This document shows positions 1 through 8,206 of a stretch of 64,000 nt of DNA, piece after piece. Each line of letters starts with the position of its first letter. Positions within the stretch are counted from its first letter, which is position 1. A program made the position numbers and the translations under genes. The notes beneath the pieces were generated by a model. The model had not been told where the DNA came from, searched no databases, and saw only the letters and a program-made list of their open reading frames with translations. This DNA is from an uncultured Solirubrobacterales bacterium (GTDB lineage Bacteria > Actinomycetota > Thermoleophilia > Solirubrobacterales > 70-9). Location of the stretch: the NCBI GenBank assembly GCA_903939845.1, contig CAJAIJ010000018.1, positions 148,219-212,218 on the forward strand. The letters are read 5' to 3'.

Positions 1-762
1 ATCACCGGCGATCACCCCTACGAGACGCCGATGATGATCTACCCGGCACCCCATTACGCGATGGGCGGACTCTGGGTCGATTACGAGCTCCAGACCACGC
101 TCGAGGGGCTGTTCGCGATCGGTGAGGCCAACTTCTCCGACCACGGCGCCAATCGCCTCGGCGCAAGCGCTCTGATGCAGGCTCTGGCCGACGGCTACTT
201 CATCGCTCCCCACACGGTGACCAACTATCTGGCCGGCGATCTGGAGCCGGCCTCGACCGAAGACTCGGCCTTCGATCGGATCCAGGATGACGTCGAGGAG
301 CACCTCCAGAGGCTGATCGATGTCGACGGAACCACCGTCGCACAGGAGTTCCATCGCGAGATGGGCCTGGTGATGCTCGACAAGTGCGGGATGTCCCGCG
401 ATGCCGATGGCCTCAGGGAAGCGATCGCCGAGTTGAGGCGGATACGGGCGGACTTCTGGTCCGACGTCCGGGTCGATCCGGGGGTGGCCGAGCTGAATCA
501 GAGCCTCGAGTACGCAAACCGGGTCTCGGATTTCCTCGAACTGGGTGAGCTCATGTGCTTCGACGCGCTCAGGCGCGAGGAGTCCTGTGGCGGCCACTTC
601 CGCGAGGAGCACCAGACCGACGACGGCGAGGCGCTCCGCGATGACGACGACTTCGCCAAGGTCACGGCCTGGGACTACCGGGGCGAGGAGGACGAACCGG
701 TGCCCTACGATGAAGGTCTGGCATTCGAGAACGTCCAACTGGCCACCAGGAGCTACAAATGA
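1..762 (+). CDS. sdhA: Succinate dehydrogenase flavoprotein subunit, C-terminal part
   Basis: The reading frame is open from the window edge, so only the last 253 residues are present. SdhA oxidises succinate to fumarate using covalently bound FAD. The visible part includes the segment ANFSDHGANRLGASALMQ, which resembles the FAD-binding end of SdhA/FrdA flavoproteins, followed by the helical C-terminal domain. The stop codon overlaps the sdhB start by four bases (ATGA), so the two subunits are translationally coupled. The N-terminal FAD-binding domain and any membrane-anchor gene lie outside the window. A fumarate reductase role cannot be excluded from sequence alone. Confidence 0.93.
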   Translation: MTGDHPYETPMMIYPAPHYAMGGLWVDYELQTTLEGLFAIGEANFSDHGANRLGASALMQALADGYFIAPHTVTNYLAGDLEPASTEDSAFDRIQDDVEEHLQRLIDVDGTTVAQEFHREMGLVMLDKCGMSRDADGLREAIAELRRIRADFWSDVRVDPGVAELNQSLEYANRVSDFLELGELMCFDALRREESCGGHFREEHQTDDGEALRDDDDFAKVTAWDYRGEEDEPVPYDEGLAFENVQLATRSYK

Positions 763-1532
763 ACTTCACACTCGAGATCTGGAGACAGTTCGACCGTGAG
801 GCGGGAGGCGAGTTCGAGACCCACAAGGTCACCGGCATCGACCCCGAGAGCTCGTTCCTCGAGATGCTCGATCTGCTCAACGCGAAGCTCGGCAGGGAGC
901 GCAAGCGGCAGGTCGCCTTCGAGAGCGACTGTCGCGAGGGCATCTGTGGCACCTGTTCGCTCGTGATCGACGGCTATCCGCAGGGCCCGAAGCAGGTGAC
1001 CGCCTGCCAGATCTACATGAGGGATTTCGTCGACGGAGCGACGATCAAGGTGGAGCCGTTCCGGAACAACTCCTTCCCCGTGGTTCGCGACCTGGTCGTC
1101 GACCGCTCGGCCCTCGACCGGGTGATACAGGCCGGCGGCTACATCTCGACCACGACCGGACCCCAGCCCGACCCGAACTCGATGCCGATCTCTCCAGCCG
1201 TGCAGAAGGAGGCGTTCGACGCAGCGATCTGCATCGGGTGTGGCGCCTGCGTGGCGGCCTGCCCGAACGGCTCGGCGATGCTCTTCACCGGAGCCAAGGT
1301 CAAGCACCTGAACCTCCTTCCCCAGGGCCAGCCCGAGCGCGAGACGAGAGCGGTCAACATGGTCGAGCAGATGGACGCCGAGGGGTTCGGCGGCTGCACG
1401 AACTACGGCGAGTGCGCCCGCGTCTGCCCGCAGGAGATCTCGCTCGACGTGATCGGGATGCTCAACAGGGAATACCGCCGTGGTCAGCTGGCCGAGAAGC
1501 CGGCCGACCGCGCCCCGATGACGACCCAGTAG
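759..1532 (+). CDS. sdhB: Succinate dehydrogenase/fumarate reductase iron-sulfur subunit
   Basis: 257 residues. SdhB passes electrons from SdhA flavin to quinone through three Fe-S centres. The [2Fe-2S] motif CREGICGTC starts near residue 58 with a later Cys in TACQIYM. The ferredoxin-type motif CIGCGACVAACP starts near residue 158, and a second cluster motif GGCTNYGECARVCP lies near residue 210. The spacing resembles the fumarate-reductase-like SdhB of many actinobacteria rather than the E. coli SdhB. The ATG overlaps the sdhA stop by 4 nt. No cytochrome b or anchor gene follows; the next gene is convergent, so anchors are probably upstream of sdhA. Confidence 0.95.
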   Translation: MNFTLEIWRQFDREAGGEFETHKVTGIDPESSFLEMLDLLNAKLGRERKRQVAFESDCREGICGTCSLVIDGYPQGPKQVTACQIYMRDFVDGATIKVEPFRNNSFPVVRDLVVDRSALDRVIQAGGYISTTTGPQPDPNSMPISPAVQKEAFDAAICIGCGACVAACPNGSAMLFTGAKVKHLNLLPQGQPERETRAVNMVEQMDAEGFGGCTNYGECARVCPQEISLDVIGMLNREYRRGQLAEKPADRAPMTTQ

Positions 1533-1544
1533 CCCCGGGGGCGC

Positions 1545-2693
1545 CTAGACGCCCATCGAGCGGCCGACGATCTCCTTCATGATCTCGTTGGTGCCGCCGT
1601 AGATCCGGGTGACCCGGTGGTCGGCCCAGAGCCTCGCGATTGGGTACTCGAGCATGTAGCCGTAGCCCCCGTGGAGCTGAACGCACTCATCGATCACCCT
1701 CCCGGCCATATCGGTCGTCCACCACTTGGCGGCGGCCGCATCCTCGACCGAGAGCTTGCCGGCGTTCAGGTCCGTGACGCACCGGTCGATGTAGACCTGG
1801 GCTATGTCGACTTCGGTCTTCATCTCGGCCAGCTTGAAGCGGGAGTTCTGGAACGACCCGACCGGCCGCCCGAAGGCCGTCCTCTCCTTCACGTAATCGA
1901 GGGTCCACTCCAGGGCCACCTGGGCGGCGGCGACGGCTCCGATCGCGATCGAGAGCCTCTCCTGGGCGAGGTTCGAGATCAGGTAGGCGAACCCCTGGCC
2001 CTCATCTCCCAGCAGGTTCTCGGCCGGGACCGGGACCTCGTTGAAGAACAGCTCGGCCGTGTCCTGGGAATGCATCCCGACCTTCTCGAGGTTGCGGCCG
2101 CGCTCGAACCCGTCCATACCGCGCTCGATGACCATCAGCGAGATCCCGCGGTGGGCCTCCTTGGGGTCGGTCTTGACCGCGGTGATCACGAGGTCGGCGT
2201 TGATCCCGTTGGTGATGAACGTCTTCGAGCCGTCGACCACGTAATGGCCGTTGTCGCGGGTCGCCTTGGTCCCCATCGAGGCGAGGTCGGAGCCGATGCC
2301 GGGCTCGGTCATGGCCAGGGCCGTGATCAGGGTTCCGTCGACGATTCCCGGCAGCCACCTTTCCTTCTGCTCATCGGTGCAGTACTCGAGGAAGTAGGGC
2401 AGACAGATGTCGTTGTGGAGCGAGAGGCCGAGCAGGCATCCGGTGACGCCGGCGTATGAGCCCTCCTCGACGATCACCTGGTTGAACCGGTAGTCGTCGA
2501 GGCCCATGCCCCCGAACTCCTCGGGAGCTGCCATCGCCAGCATGTTCTTCTCGCCGGCCTTCTGGAAGACTTCGCGGGGCATCATGCCGTCCTTCTCCCA
2601 CTGTTCGAAGTTGGGGGAGATCTCTTCACTTACGAAACGGCGTACGCTTTCGCGGAAGTCTTCGTGCTCAGGTTCGAATATCTCTCTTTCCAT
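1545..2693 (-). CDS. Acyl-CoA dehydrogenase (long-chain type)
   Basis: 382 residues, the normal length for the family. It introduces the alpha-beta double bond into acyl-CoA with FAD and passes electrons to ETF. Signatures seen are AMTEPGIGSDLASMGTKA, the segment QLHGGYGYMLEYPIARLW and the ending YGGTNEIMKEIVGRSM. Where medium-chain enzymes carry the catalytic Glu (YEGT), this protein has YGGT, as long-chain enzymes do; a Glu in ALEWTLDYVKERTAFG is in the right place to be the base, which is inferred by alignment from memory. It is divergent from an SDR that probably works in the same beta-oxidation-like pathway. A TAGGGT box lies 8 nt before the ATG. Confidence 0.93.
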   Translation of the reverse strand: MEREIFEPEHEDFRESVRRFVSEEISPNFEQWEKDGMMPREVFQKAGEKNMLAMAAPEEFGGMGLDDYRFNQVIVEEGSYAGVTGCLLGLSLHNDICLPYFLEYCTDEQKERWLPGIVDGTLITALAMTEPGIGSDLASMGTKATRDNGHYVVDGSKTFITNGINADLVITAVKTDPKEAHRGISLMVIERGMDGFERGRNLEKVGMHSQDTAELFFNEVPVPAENLLGDEGQGFAYLISNLAQERLSIAIGAVAAAQVALEWTLDYVKERTAFGRPVGSFQNSRFKLAEMKTEVDIAQVYIDRCVTDLNAGKLSVEDAAAAKWWTTDMAGRVIDECVQLHGGYGYMLEYPIARLWADHRVTRIYGGTNEIMKEIVGRSMGV

Positions 2694-2701
2694 GACACCA
2701 A

Positions 2702-2707
2702 ACCCTA
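2702..2707 (-). promoter_or_regulatory. Candidate -10 box for a leaderless acyl-CoA dehydrogenase transcript
   Basis: TAGGGT on the minus strand ends 8 nt before the ATG at 2693, and no clear Shine-Dalgarno sequence is present. The spacing fits transcription starting at or next to the start codon. No confident -35 was found. Confidence 0.35.
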
Positions 2708-2723
2708 GAGGAGCAAACTGAAA

Positions 2724-3482
2724 ATGGACTCACAGCAGGCGATCGTGTTCGGTGGAGCCTCCGGTCTCGGCGAGGCCACGGCGAGGGATCTGGCCGCGGC
2801 CGGCCACAAAGTGACCGTCGCCGATCTCAACGAGGAGAAGGGTGGCGAGCTCGCAGGAGAGCTGGGCGGCAACTTCGTCAAGGCCGATGTGACCGATCCC
2901 GACCAGGTCAAGGCCGCCCTCGCGGCCGCCGGCTCGGGTGAAGGTGGCCTCAGGATCTGCGTCAACTGTGCAGGTGTGGGAGCGGCAGGGAGGATCGCGT
3001 CGGAGAAGCACGGTGCCGCTCCGCTCGAGGGCTATCAGTGGGCGATCAACATCAACCTGATGGGCACCATCAACGTGCTGCGGCTCGCCTGCGAGGAGAT
3101 GATCTCCAACGATCCCGACGACCACGGCCAGAGGGGCGTCTGCATCAACACCGCCTCGATCGCGGCCTACGACGGCCAGATCGGCCAGACCGCCTACGCG
3201 GCCTCCAAGGGCGGCGTGGTCGGCCTGACCCTCCCGGCGGCCCGCGACATGGCCCGTTACGGGGTCCGGGTAGTGACCATCGCTCCCGGACTGTTCGACA
3301 CCCCGCTCCTGGCGCTCCTTCCCGAGCCCGCAAGGAAGGCCCTCGGTGAGACCATTCCGTTCCCGAACCGCCTCGGGATCCCCTCGGAGTTCGCAGCCCT
3401 GGCCCGCCACATCACCGAGAACCCGATGATGAACGGCGAGGTGATCAGGCTGGATGGCGCTCTGAGGATGGCGCCGCAGTAG
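2724..3482 (+). CDS. Short-chain dehydrogenase, 3-hydroxyacyl-CoA dehydrogenase type 2-like
   Basis: 252 residues with the full SDR core: cofactor motif GGASGLG near residue 10, NCAG-type strand (VNCAGVG), catalytic Ser in NTASIAAYDG and catalytic Tyr-Lys in TAYAASKGG. The sequence most resembles the 17-beta-HSD10/type-2 3-hydroxyacyl-CoA dehydrogenase subgroup, which oxidises L-3-hydroxyacyl-CoA with NAD. A strong ribosome site, AGAGGAG at 2707-2713, precedes the ATG. The gene is divergent from the acyl-CoA dehydrogenase with only 30 bp between starts, which supports a joint role in fatty-acid oxidation. The exact substrate is not known. Confidence 0.88.
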   Translation: MDSQQAIVFGGASGLGEATARDLAAAGHKVTVADLNEEKGGELAGELGGNFVKADVTDPDQVKAALAAAGSGEGGLRICVNCAGVGAAGRIASEKHGAAPLEGYQWAININLMGTINVLRLACEEMISNDPDDHGQRGVCINTASIAAYDGQIGQTAYAASKGGVVGLTLPAARDMARYGVRVVTIAPGLFDTPLLALLPEPARKALGETIPFPNRLGIPSEFAALARHITENPMMNGEVIRLDGALRMAPQ

Positions 3483-3544
3483 GCATCGGCTGCGCGATCG
3501 AACCGATCTCTCCGACCTCGGGCGCGGGCCGCCTGAGGGCGGGA

Positions 3545-3550
3545 TAGCCT
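3545..3550 (+). promoter_or_regulatory. Candidate -10 box for leaderless uppP
   Basis: TAGCCT lies 8 nt before the GTG start at 3559, with no Shine-Dalgarno sequence in between. It matches the TANNNT spacing seen before several other genes in this window. Confidence 0.3.
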
Positions 3551-3558
3551 GAGCGAAC

Positions 3559-4386
3559 GTGGACCTGCTGCAGAGCATCATCCTCGGCCTGCTCCAGGGC
3601 CTGACCGAGTTCCTGCCGATCTCGTCGTCGGGACACATCCTGATCGTTCCGGCCCTGCTCGGATGGGATGACCCGGGAGCCGCATTCACGGCCGTGATCC
3701 AGCTCGGGACCGAGGCGGCCGTGCTGCTCTACTTCAGGAAGGACCTCTGGAACATCGCCGTGACCTGGACATCGTCGCTGTTCAGGCCTGAGCTGAGGGC
3801 CGACCTGAACGCCAGGATGGGGTGGTATCTGATCGCGGCCACGATTCCGATCGGGATCCTCGGGCTGACCTTCGAGAACCAGATCGAGACTGCCGCCCGA
3901 TCGCTCTGGATCGTCGGGACCATGCTGATCGTGTTCGGGATCGTGCTCGGCATCGCCGATCGCTACGGCTCCCGGGACCGGGACATAGGAGAGCTCTCGT
4001 TCAGGGACGGCGTTCTGATCGGGTTCGCACAGAGTCTCGCCCTGATCCCCGGTGTCTCGAGGTCGGGGGCGACCATCAGTGCCGGTCTCTTCCTCGGGCT
4101 GGAGCGTGCTGCCGCGGCCCGGTTCTCCTTCCTGCTGGCGATACCGGCCGTGGTGATCAGCGGCTTCTTCCAGCTCTACGGGATCCTCTCCGGCGAAGAG
4201 GCCGTCGGTGAGCCACTCCTCAACATCGCGGCCGCCACTCTGGTCGCCTTCATCTCGGGTTACCTGGTGATCGCGTGGCTACTCAGGTACGTCTCGACCC
4301 ACTCCTACTCGATCTTCGTCGGCTACCGGATCGTCGTCGGGTCCGGCGTCTTGATCCTGCTCTCGGCCGGGCTGATCGGGAACTGA
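3559..4386 (+). CDS. uppP: Undecaprenyl-diphosphatase
   Basis: 275 residues, a multi-pass membrane protein of the BacA/UppP family. It removes one phosphate from undecaprenyl diphosphate so the lipid carrier can be reused in cell-wall synthesis; members also give bacitracin tolerance. Both family signatures are present: GLTEFLPISSSGHI near residue 14 and PGVSRSGATIS near residue 165. The GTG start is chosen because it gives the usual N-terminus (LLQSIILGLLQGLTEF). The gene stands alone between the SDR gene and the convergent lipoate operon. Confidence 0.96.
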   Translation: MDLLQSIILGLLQGLTEFLPISSSGHILIVPALLGWDDPGAAFTAVIQLGTEAAVLLYFRKDLWNIAVTWTSSLFRPELRADLNARMGWYLIAATIPIGILGLTFENQIETAARSLWIVGTMLIVFGIVLGIADRYGSRDRDIGELSFRDGVLIGFAQSLALIPGVSRSGATISAGLFLGLERAAAARFSFLLAIPAVVISGFFQLYGILSGEEAVGEPLLNIAAATLVAFISGYLVIAWLLRYVSTHSYSIFVGYRIVVGSGVLILLSAGLIGN

Positions 4387-4407
4387 TCGTTTCCCGCGGT
4401 GGGCGGC

Positions 4408-4848
4408 TCAGGCGCCGCCCAGGAGTAGCGCGATGAGGGTCAGCAGCACCAGGATCACAGCGGCCGGGACCTCGTAAAGGCCCATCGCGAAAGGGATCGG
4501 GATCAGGGTGGCGATCTTCGCCCGGGGAGTGAGTGCGATCACCGTCAGACCGAGGCCCAACGCCGCTCCGGCGGGGAAGAAGAGGAAGGAGCCGGAGGAG
4601 TCGTCGACCAGTCCGGCCACCAGGCTGGCCAGCACCAGCGCGATCACGTAGATGGCACCCGTTCCGATCGGTCCGACCGTCTTCTCGAGTGCCGCTCCGA
4701 ACAGCCAGATGGCGAGCAGCGAGACCAGGAAGGTCCAGAACCCGACCGCGTACAGACCTGCCACGAAGAAGGCGACGTTCGCGATCAGCAGGACGATCGT
4801 CGCCAGATAGCTTCCGCGTCCGTCCAGCGTGTCCCCGACCGGGATCAA
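4408..4848 (-). CDS. Rhomboid-like integral membrane protein without a catalytic serine motif
   Basis: 146 residues if translation starts at the TTG at 4848, which overlaps the lipA stop (TTGA). About five hydrophobic segments are visible, and the middle part (AIWLFGAALEKTVGPIGTGA) resembles the N-L-W-F-G/E-R-x-x-G region of rhomboid intramembrane proteases. The position where an active rhomboid has GxSG reads PAGAAL, and no later catalytic His was identified, so a non-proteolytic relative is more likely. It is last in the pyruvate dehydrogenase/lipoate operon. The family assignment is tentative; it may simply be an unclassified membrane protein. A longer frame reaching into lipA is judged spurious. 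Confidence 0.6.
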   Translation of the reverse strand: MIPVGDTLDGRGSYLATIVLLIANVAFFVAGLYAVGFWTFLVSLLAIWLFGAALEKTVGPIGTGAIYVIALVLASLVAGLVDDSSGSFLFFPAGAALGLGLTVIALTPRAKIATLIPIPFAMGLYEVPAAVILVLLTLIALLLGGA

Positions 4849-5816
4849 GCGGCGGTCAGGTCGAGGCCGGCTTCCCTTGCGCTCTCGTCGGCGTGGTAGG
4901 AGCTCCGGACCAGCGGACCGGCGGCGACCGACTCGAACCCCATCGCCCGTGCCGCCTCGGCCAGGCGGTCGAACTCCTCGGGGTGCCAGTAACGGATGAC
5001 CGGCAGGTGGTTCTCGGTTGGCCTCAGGTACTGGCCGACGGTGAGGATCTGTACTCCGTGCTCGCGCAGGATCCCGAAGGTCTCGACCATCTCGTCGAAC
5101 TCCTCCCCGAGGCCGACCATCAGGCCCGACTTGGTGAGCACTTTCCCCTCGCCCATCTCCCTGGCCAGCTTCAGGACGCGCGCGGAGCGAAGGAATTCCG
5201 AGCCCCGGCGAGCCTTGGGGTAGAGCCTCGGCACGGTCTCGACGTTGTGGTTGAAGACGTCCGGCCGCTCGTGGATCACCCTTGCGAGCGGCATCTCCTG
5301 ACCGCGGAAGTCCGGGGTCAGGACCTCGACCTTGCAGCCCGGTGCCATCTGGCGAATGGCCCGGATCACGCCGACGAAGGCCCCGGCACCGTAGTCGGGC
5401 AGGTCGTCGCGATCGACCGAGGTGATGACTGCATGGCGAAGGCCGAGCTTGCGGACCTGGTTTGCGACCTTGGCCGACTCGAGCGGGTCGTCGAAAGTCG
5501 GTTTGCCCGTCTGGACGTTGCAGAAGCCGCACCTCCGTGTACAGACGTCTCCCAGGATCATGAAGGTCGCCGTCCCGCGCTCCCAGCACTCCCCGATGTT
5601 GGGACAGTTGGCCTCCTCACAGACCGTGTGGAGGCCCTCGTCGCCGACCATCGCCTTCAGCCTGCGGAAAGTCGGCCCGCCGGGCGGAGGGACCTTGAGC
5701 CATGACGGCTTCCGGGAGCGAAACGGGACCGCCCCCTCCACCTCGACGTCACCGCCACCGGGCTTGGCCCGGGACCTGGTCACGTGGATCCTCTCTTCGC
5801 CAGACATCTCTTCCAT
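4845..5816 (-). CDS. lipA: Lipoyl synthase
   Basis: 323 residues from ATG 5816; ATG 5807 is an equally possible start. LipA is a radical-SAM enzyme that inserts two sulfur atoms into octanoyl chains on lipoyl domains, sacrificing its auxiliary [4Fe-4S] cluster. The auxiliary cysteines are seen in CEEANCPNIGEC, the radical SAM motif in CTRRCGFC, and the Ser ligand in RSSYHADE near the C-terminus. GGTGGAG stands three bases before ATG 5816, immediately downstream of the lipB stop. An open frame extending farther upstream into lipB is not used, because the family begins near the proposed start. The substrate protein, E2, is encoded upstream in the same operon. Confidence 0.97.
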   Translation of the reverse strand: MEEMSGEERIHVTRSRAKPGGGDVEVEGAVPFRSRKPSWLKVPPPGGPTFRRLKAMVGDEGLHTVCEEANCPNIGECWERGTATFMILGDVCTRRCGFCNVQTGKPTFDDPLESAKVANQVRKLGLRHAVITSVDRDDLPDYGAGAFVGVIRAIRQMAPGCKVEVLTPDFRGQEMPLARVIHERPDVFNHNVETVPRLYPKARRGSEFLRSARVLKLAREMGEGKVLTKSGLMVGLGEEFDEMVETFGILREHGVQILTVGQYLRPTENHLPVIRYWHPEEFDRLAEAARAMGFESVAAGPLVRSSYHADESAREAGLDLTAA

Positions 5817-5826
5817 CGGCTCCACC

Positions 5827-6603
5827 CTAAGGGTTCGGGGTGAGGTCCGATGCGGCCGACGGTCCGGCCGATGGATCGAGTTCCAGGGCCTCCGCCAGGT
5901 TCTTCGCGAAGGCCACTCCGGCCTCCTCGGTCTCCGGGGAAATGCCGGTCTCCAGCTCGACCGAGGTAACCCTGCAGCCCTCGATTCCACAGGCAGTGAC
6001 CTGCTCGAAAGGTTCCAGGTCACAGCTCAGATTGAGGGAGATCCCGTGGCTCGTGATACCCCTGCTCACCCGGAGGCCGATCGAGCCGATCTTCCTGACC
6101 CGTCCGGCGGCGATCCCGTCGGCCACGAGCTCCGCCGTGGCATCTGTCGGGATCGAGTCGGGGTCACCGGTCCAGATTCCCGTCAGGCCGTCGATCGCCC
6201 GGCCCTCGACGCCCCATTCGCCGAGGCTTGCCGCCATCGCCCTCTCGAGCGCTGCGACGAAACCGGCGACGTCGATCCGAACGGCGCTGTCCGGTTGGCT
6301 CCCGATCCTTCCCAGATCGATGATCGGGTAGGCGACGAGCTGTCCCGGGCCGTGCCAGGTGACGCCGCCCCCTCTCGGTGTCTCGCATACATCGATCCCC
6401 GCCGAACGGTGGCGCTCGGGGTCACCGATCTCGCCCGGGGTGCTCCGTCTGCCGAGCGTGTAGGTGGAGGGGTGCTCGAGCAGGAGGACGGTGTCCTCGA
6501 TCTCGCCCGCCCGCCTCCGTTCGACCAGGTCCTCCTGGAGCCGGAGCGTCTCTGGATATGGCCGGATCCCGAGCCAGTCCCAGCCGAGCTCGGTCCGGGT
6601 CAA
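5827..6603 (-). CDS. lipB: Lipoyl(octanoyl) transferase
   Basis: 258 residues. LipB moves octanoyl groups from acyl carrier protein to lipoyl domains, the step before LipA. The signature RGGGVTWHGPGQLVAYP is complete, the catalytic Lys lies in RKIGSIGLRVSRG and the catalytic Cys in VTACGIEG. The start is TTG 6603, the first sense codon after an in-frame TAG; it overlaps the TGA of the upstream cysteine-rich gene (TTGA), so coupling is likely. The C-terminus (SAGPSAASDLTPNP) is a short low-complexity tail. Confidence 0.95.
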   Translation of the reverse strand: MTRTELGWDWLGIRPYPETLRLQEDLVERRRAGEIEDTVLLLEHPSTYTLGRRSTPGEIGDPERHRSAGIDVCETPRGGGVTWHGPGQLVAYPIIDLGRIGSQPDSAVRIDVAGFVAALERAMAASLGEWGVEGRAIDGLTGIWTGDPDSIPTDATAELVADGIAAGRVRKIGSIGLRVSRGITSHGISLNLSCDLEPFEQVTACGIEGCRVTSVELETGISPETEEAGVAFAKNLAEALELDPSAGPSAASDLTPNP

Positions 6604-6965
6604 CTAACCGGCCCCCGTCTGCCGATCTGCCATCTGGCGCCGTCCAGGCCGTAGCACCCGACACACCCGATGCAACCTCTGCAGTTGACGCAGGCGAAGC
6701 ACCCGAAGCACCCGAAGCAGCCCAGACAGAGAGACGAGAAGGCGATCAGCGCCGAGAACGCGGTCCCGGCGCTGAAGCCGACCCCTGCCGATGCCGCCGT
6801 GCCGGCGCTCGCCAGGACTCCTGCACTCGCGGCCGTCCCGGCGCTGGCAGCCACCCCTGCACTCGCTGCGGTCCCTGCCGACCCCGTCACCGCGCTGCTG
6901 GCGACGGCCCCGGGGTTGCGGTCGTCTCTTGCCGTCTTTCGCCGCCGGCCGGAAATCGTCCTCAT
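6600..6965 (-). CDS. Unrecognised small protein with SAG repeats and a nine-cysteine CxxC ladder
   Basis: 121 residues, not recognised. The N-terminus is basic (GRRRKTARDDR). Residues about 29-73 repeat a six-residue unit, SAG followed by TAA, VAA, VLA or similar, about eight times. Residues 80-104 then carry nine cysteines exactly every third position (C80, C83 ... C104), mostly with Gly and a hydrophobic residue between. A short tail with basic residues follows. The ATG overlaps the E2 stop by four bases (ATGA), and its TGA overlaps the lipB TTG (TTGA), so it is almost certainly translated as part of the operon. The continuous three-residue period suggests a solenoid or extended helix. A metal or Fe-S role for lipoate synthesis is only a guess. 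No signal peptide is obvious. Confidence 0.78.
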   Translation of the reverse strand: MRTISGRRRKTARDDRNPGAVASSAVTGSAGTAASAGVAASAGTAASAGVLASAGTAASAGVGFSAGTAFSALIAFSSLCLGCFGCFGCFACVNCRGCIGCVGCYGLDGARWQIGRRGPVS

Positions 6966-8206
6966 GCCAGCAGTCCCGGCTCCTCCAGGTTCGCCTTGAT
7001 CTCGGCCAGGAACTCGGCCGCCTCGGCCCCGTAGAGGATTCGATGGTCACAGGCGAGGCTGAGGTCCATCAGGTGGGCTGCCACCACCTGGCCGTCGCGG
7101 ACGGCCGGACGCTCCGTAGCCTCTCCGACGGCGAGGATCGCGGCCTGGCCTCCGTGGATCACCGGGTCGAAGCTCCTCACTCCGAACATCCCGAGGTTGG
7201 TGATCGTGAAGGTGCCGCCGGCCAGCTCCGGAGGGGTCACCTCGCCAGACCTGACGCGGTCGGCCAGGCGTCTGGTCTCTGCCGAGATCTCGCGCAGGTC
7301 CTGGCGGTCGGCATCGGTTATCACCGGGACGATCAGCGCGTCCTGGGCTGCGACCGCGACGCCGACGTTGACTCGGGAGAACTGTTCGATCCTCCCGTCG
7401 CGGTAGGTCGAATTCGCACGCGGGTGGTGCCGGAGGGCGAGCGCGACGGCCTTGACGACCATGTCGTTGAGGGACGGGATCGCCGCCCCACCGGCCGCAG
7501 CCGCCTCGAAGGCCCCTCTGACCTCGATCGCCCTGGTCATGTCGACCTCGGTGTGGAGGTAGAAGTGAGGGGTGGTCGCCTTGGATTCGGCCATCCTCCT
7601 GGCGATCGTCTGCTGGATACGGCTCAGCTCGACAGTGGTGACCTCGCCCTTCGCCGCCTCGCCGGACAGCGATGCTGCCGGGGTCTCGCTTCCGGCAGTC
7701 GGGGCTGTCGGCCCGGGCGTGCGCACCGCCCTGTCGATGTCGGCCTTGATTATGCGGCCGTAAGGTCCCGATCCCTCGACTTCGCCCAGGTCGATTCCCT
7801 TCTGATGAGCGAGTCGGGCCGCGAGAGGCGAGATCCTCACCCGCTCCTCGGCCGCGGGGTGATCGGAGTAGGCGGGAGGGGGCGGAGGTTCGGTTCCGGC
7901 TGCCTCGGAGCCTCCCTTCGGTTCCGGAGTCTCTTCTACCGTCGGCGCGACTGCCGGGGCCGGTGCGGCTTCGCCATCGGGCCTCACGTTGGCTATCGGC
8001 TCGCCGACCCGTCGGGTCTCGCCTTCACCGACCAGGATCTCCAGCACACCGGCCAGATCGGACTCGTAGACCATCGAGGCCTTGTCGGTCTCGATCTCGA
8101 CCAGCTCCTCCCCGACCTCGACGGCTTCGCCCTCTTTCTTCAGCCAGGAGAGGATCACCCCTTCCTCCATCGAGTCGCTCAGGCGCGGCATCACGACCTC
8201 CATCAC
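6962..8206 (-). CDS. Dihydrolipoamide acyltransferase, E2 of pyruvate dehydrogenase
   Basis: 414 residues in three parts. One N-terminal lipoyl domain carries the lipoylation Lys in IETDKASMVYES near residue 43. After an Ala/Pro linker comes a peripheral-subunit-binding domain (RISPLAARLAHQKGIDL). The C-terminal acyltransferase domain ends in DLSLACDHRILYGAEAAEF. The usual catalytic motif HxxxDG reads HRILYG, so the His is kept but the Asp is replaced by Tyr, a change I believe also occurs in some actinobacterial E2 proteins. GTG 8206 overlaps the E1 stop (GTGA); ATG 8203 is directly adjacent. The neighbours E1 and Lpd point to pyruvate, though a branched-chain 2-oxo acid role is possible. 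Confidence 0.93.
   Translation of the reverse strand: MMEVVMPRLSDSMEEGVILSWLKKEGEAVEVGEELVEIETDKASMVYESDLAGVLEILVGEGETRRVGEPIANVRPDGEAAPAPAVAPTVEETPEPKGGSEAAGTEPPPPPAYSDHPAAEERVRISPLAARLAHQKGIDLGEVEGSGPYGRIIKADIDRAVRTPGPTAPTAGSETPAASLSGEAAKGEVTTVELSRIQQTIARRMAESKATTPHFYLHTEVDMTRAIEVRGAFEAAAAGGAAIPSLNDMVVKAVALALRHHPRANSTYRDGRIEQFSRVNVGVAVAAQDALIVPVITDADRQDLREISAETRRLADRVRSGEVTPPELAGGTFTITNLGMFGVRSFDPVIHGGQAAILAVGEATERPAVRDGQVVAAHLMDLSLACDHRILYGAEAAEFLAEIKANLEEPGLLA

Noticed and set aside
4849..5589. Long minus-strand extension of the rhomboid-like frame
   Set aside because: Low-complexity Arg/Pro/Gly sequence inside lipA; typical shadow frame in GC-rich DNA.
6670..6999. Alanine/proline-rich plus-strand frame opposite the cysteine-ladder gene
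   Set aside because: The minus-strand frame fits operon overlaps at both ends; the plus frame is its shadow and has no ribosome site or neighbours.
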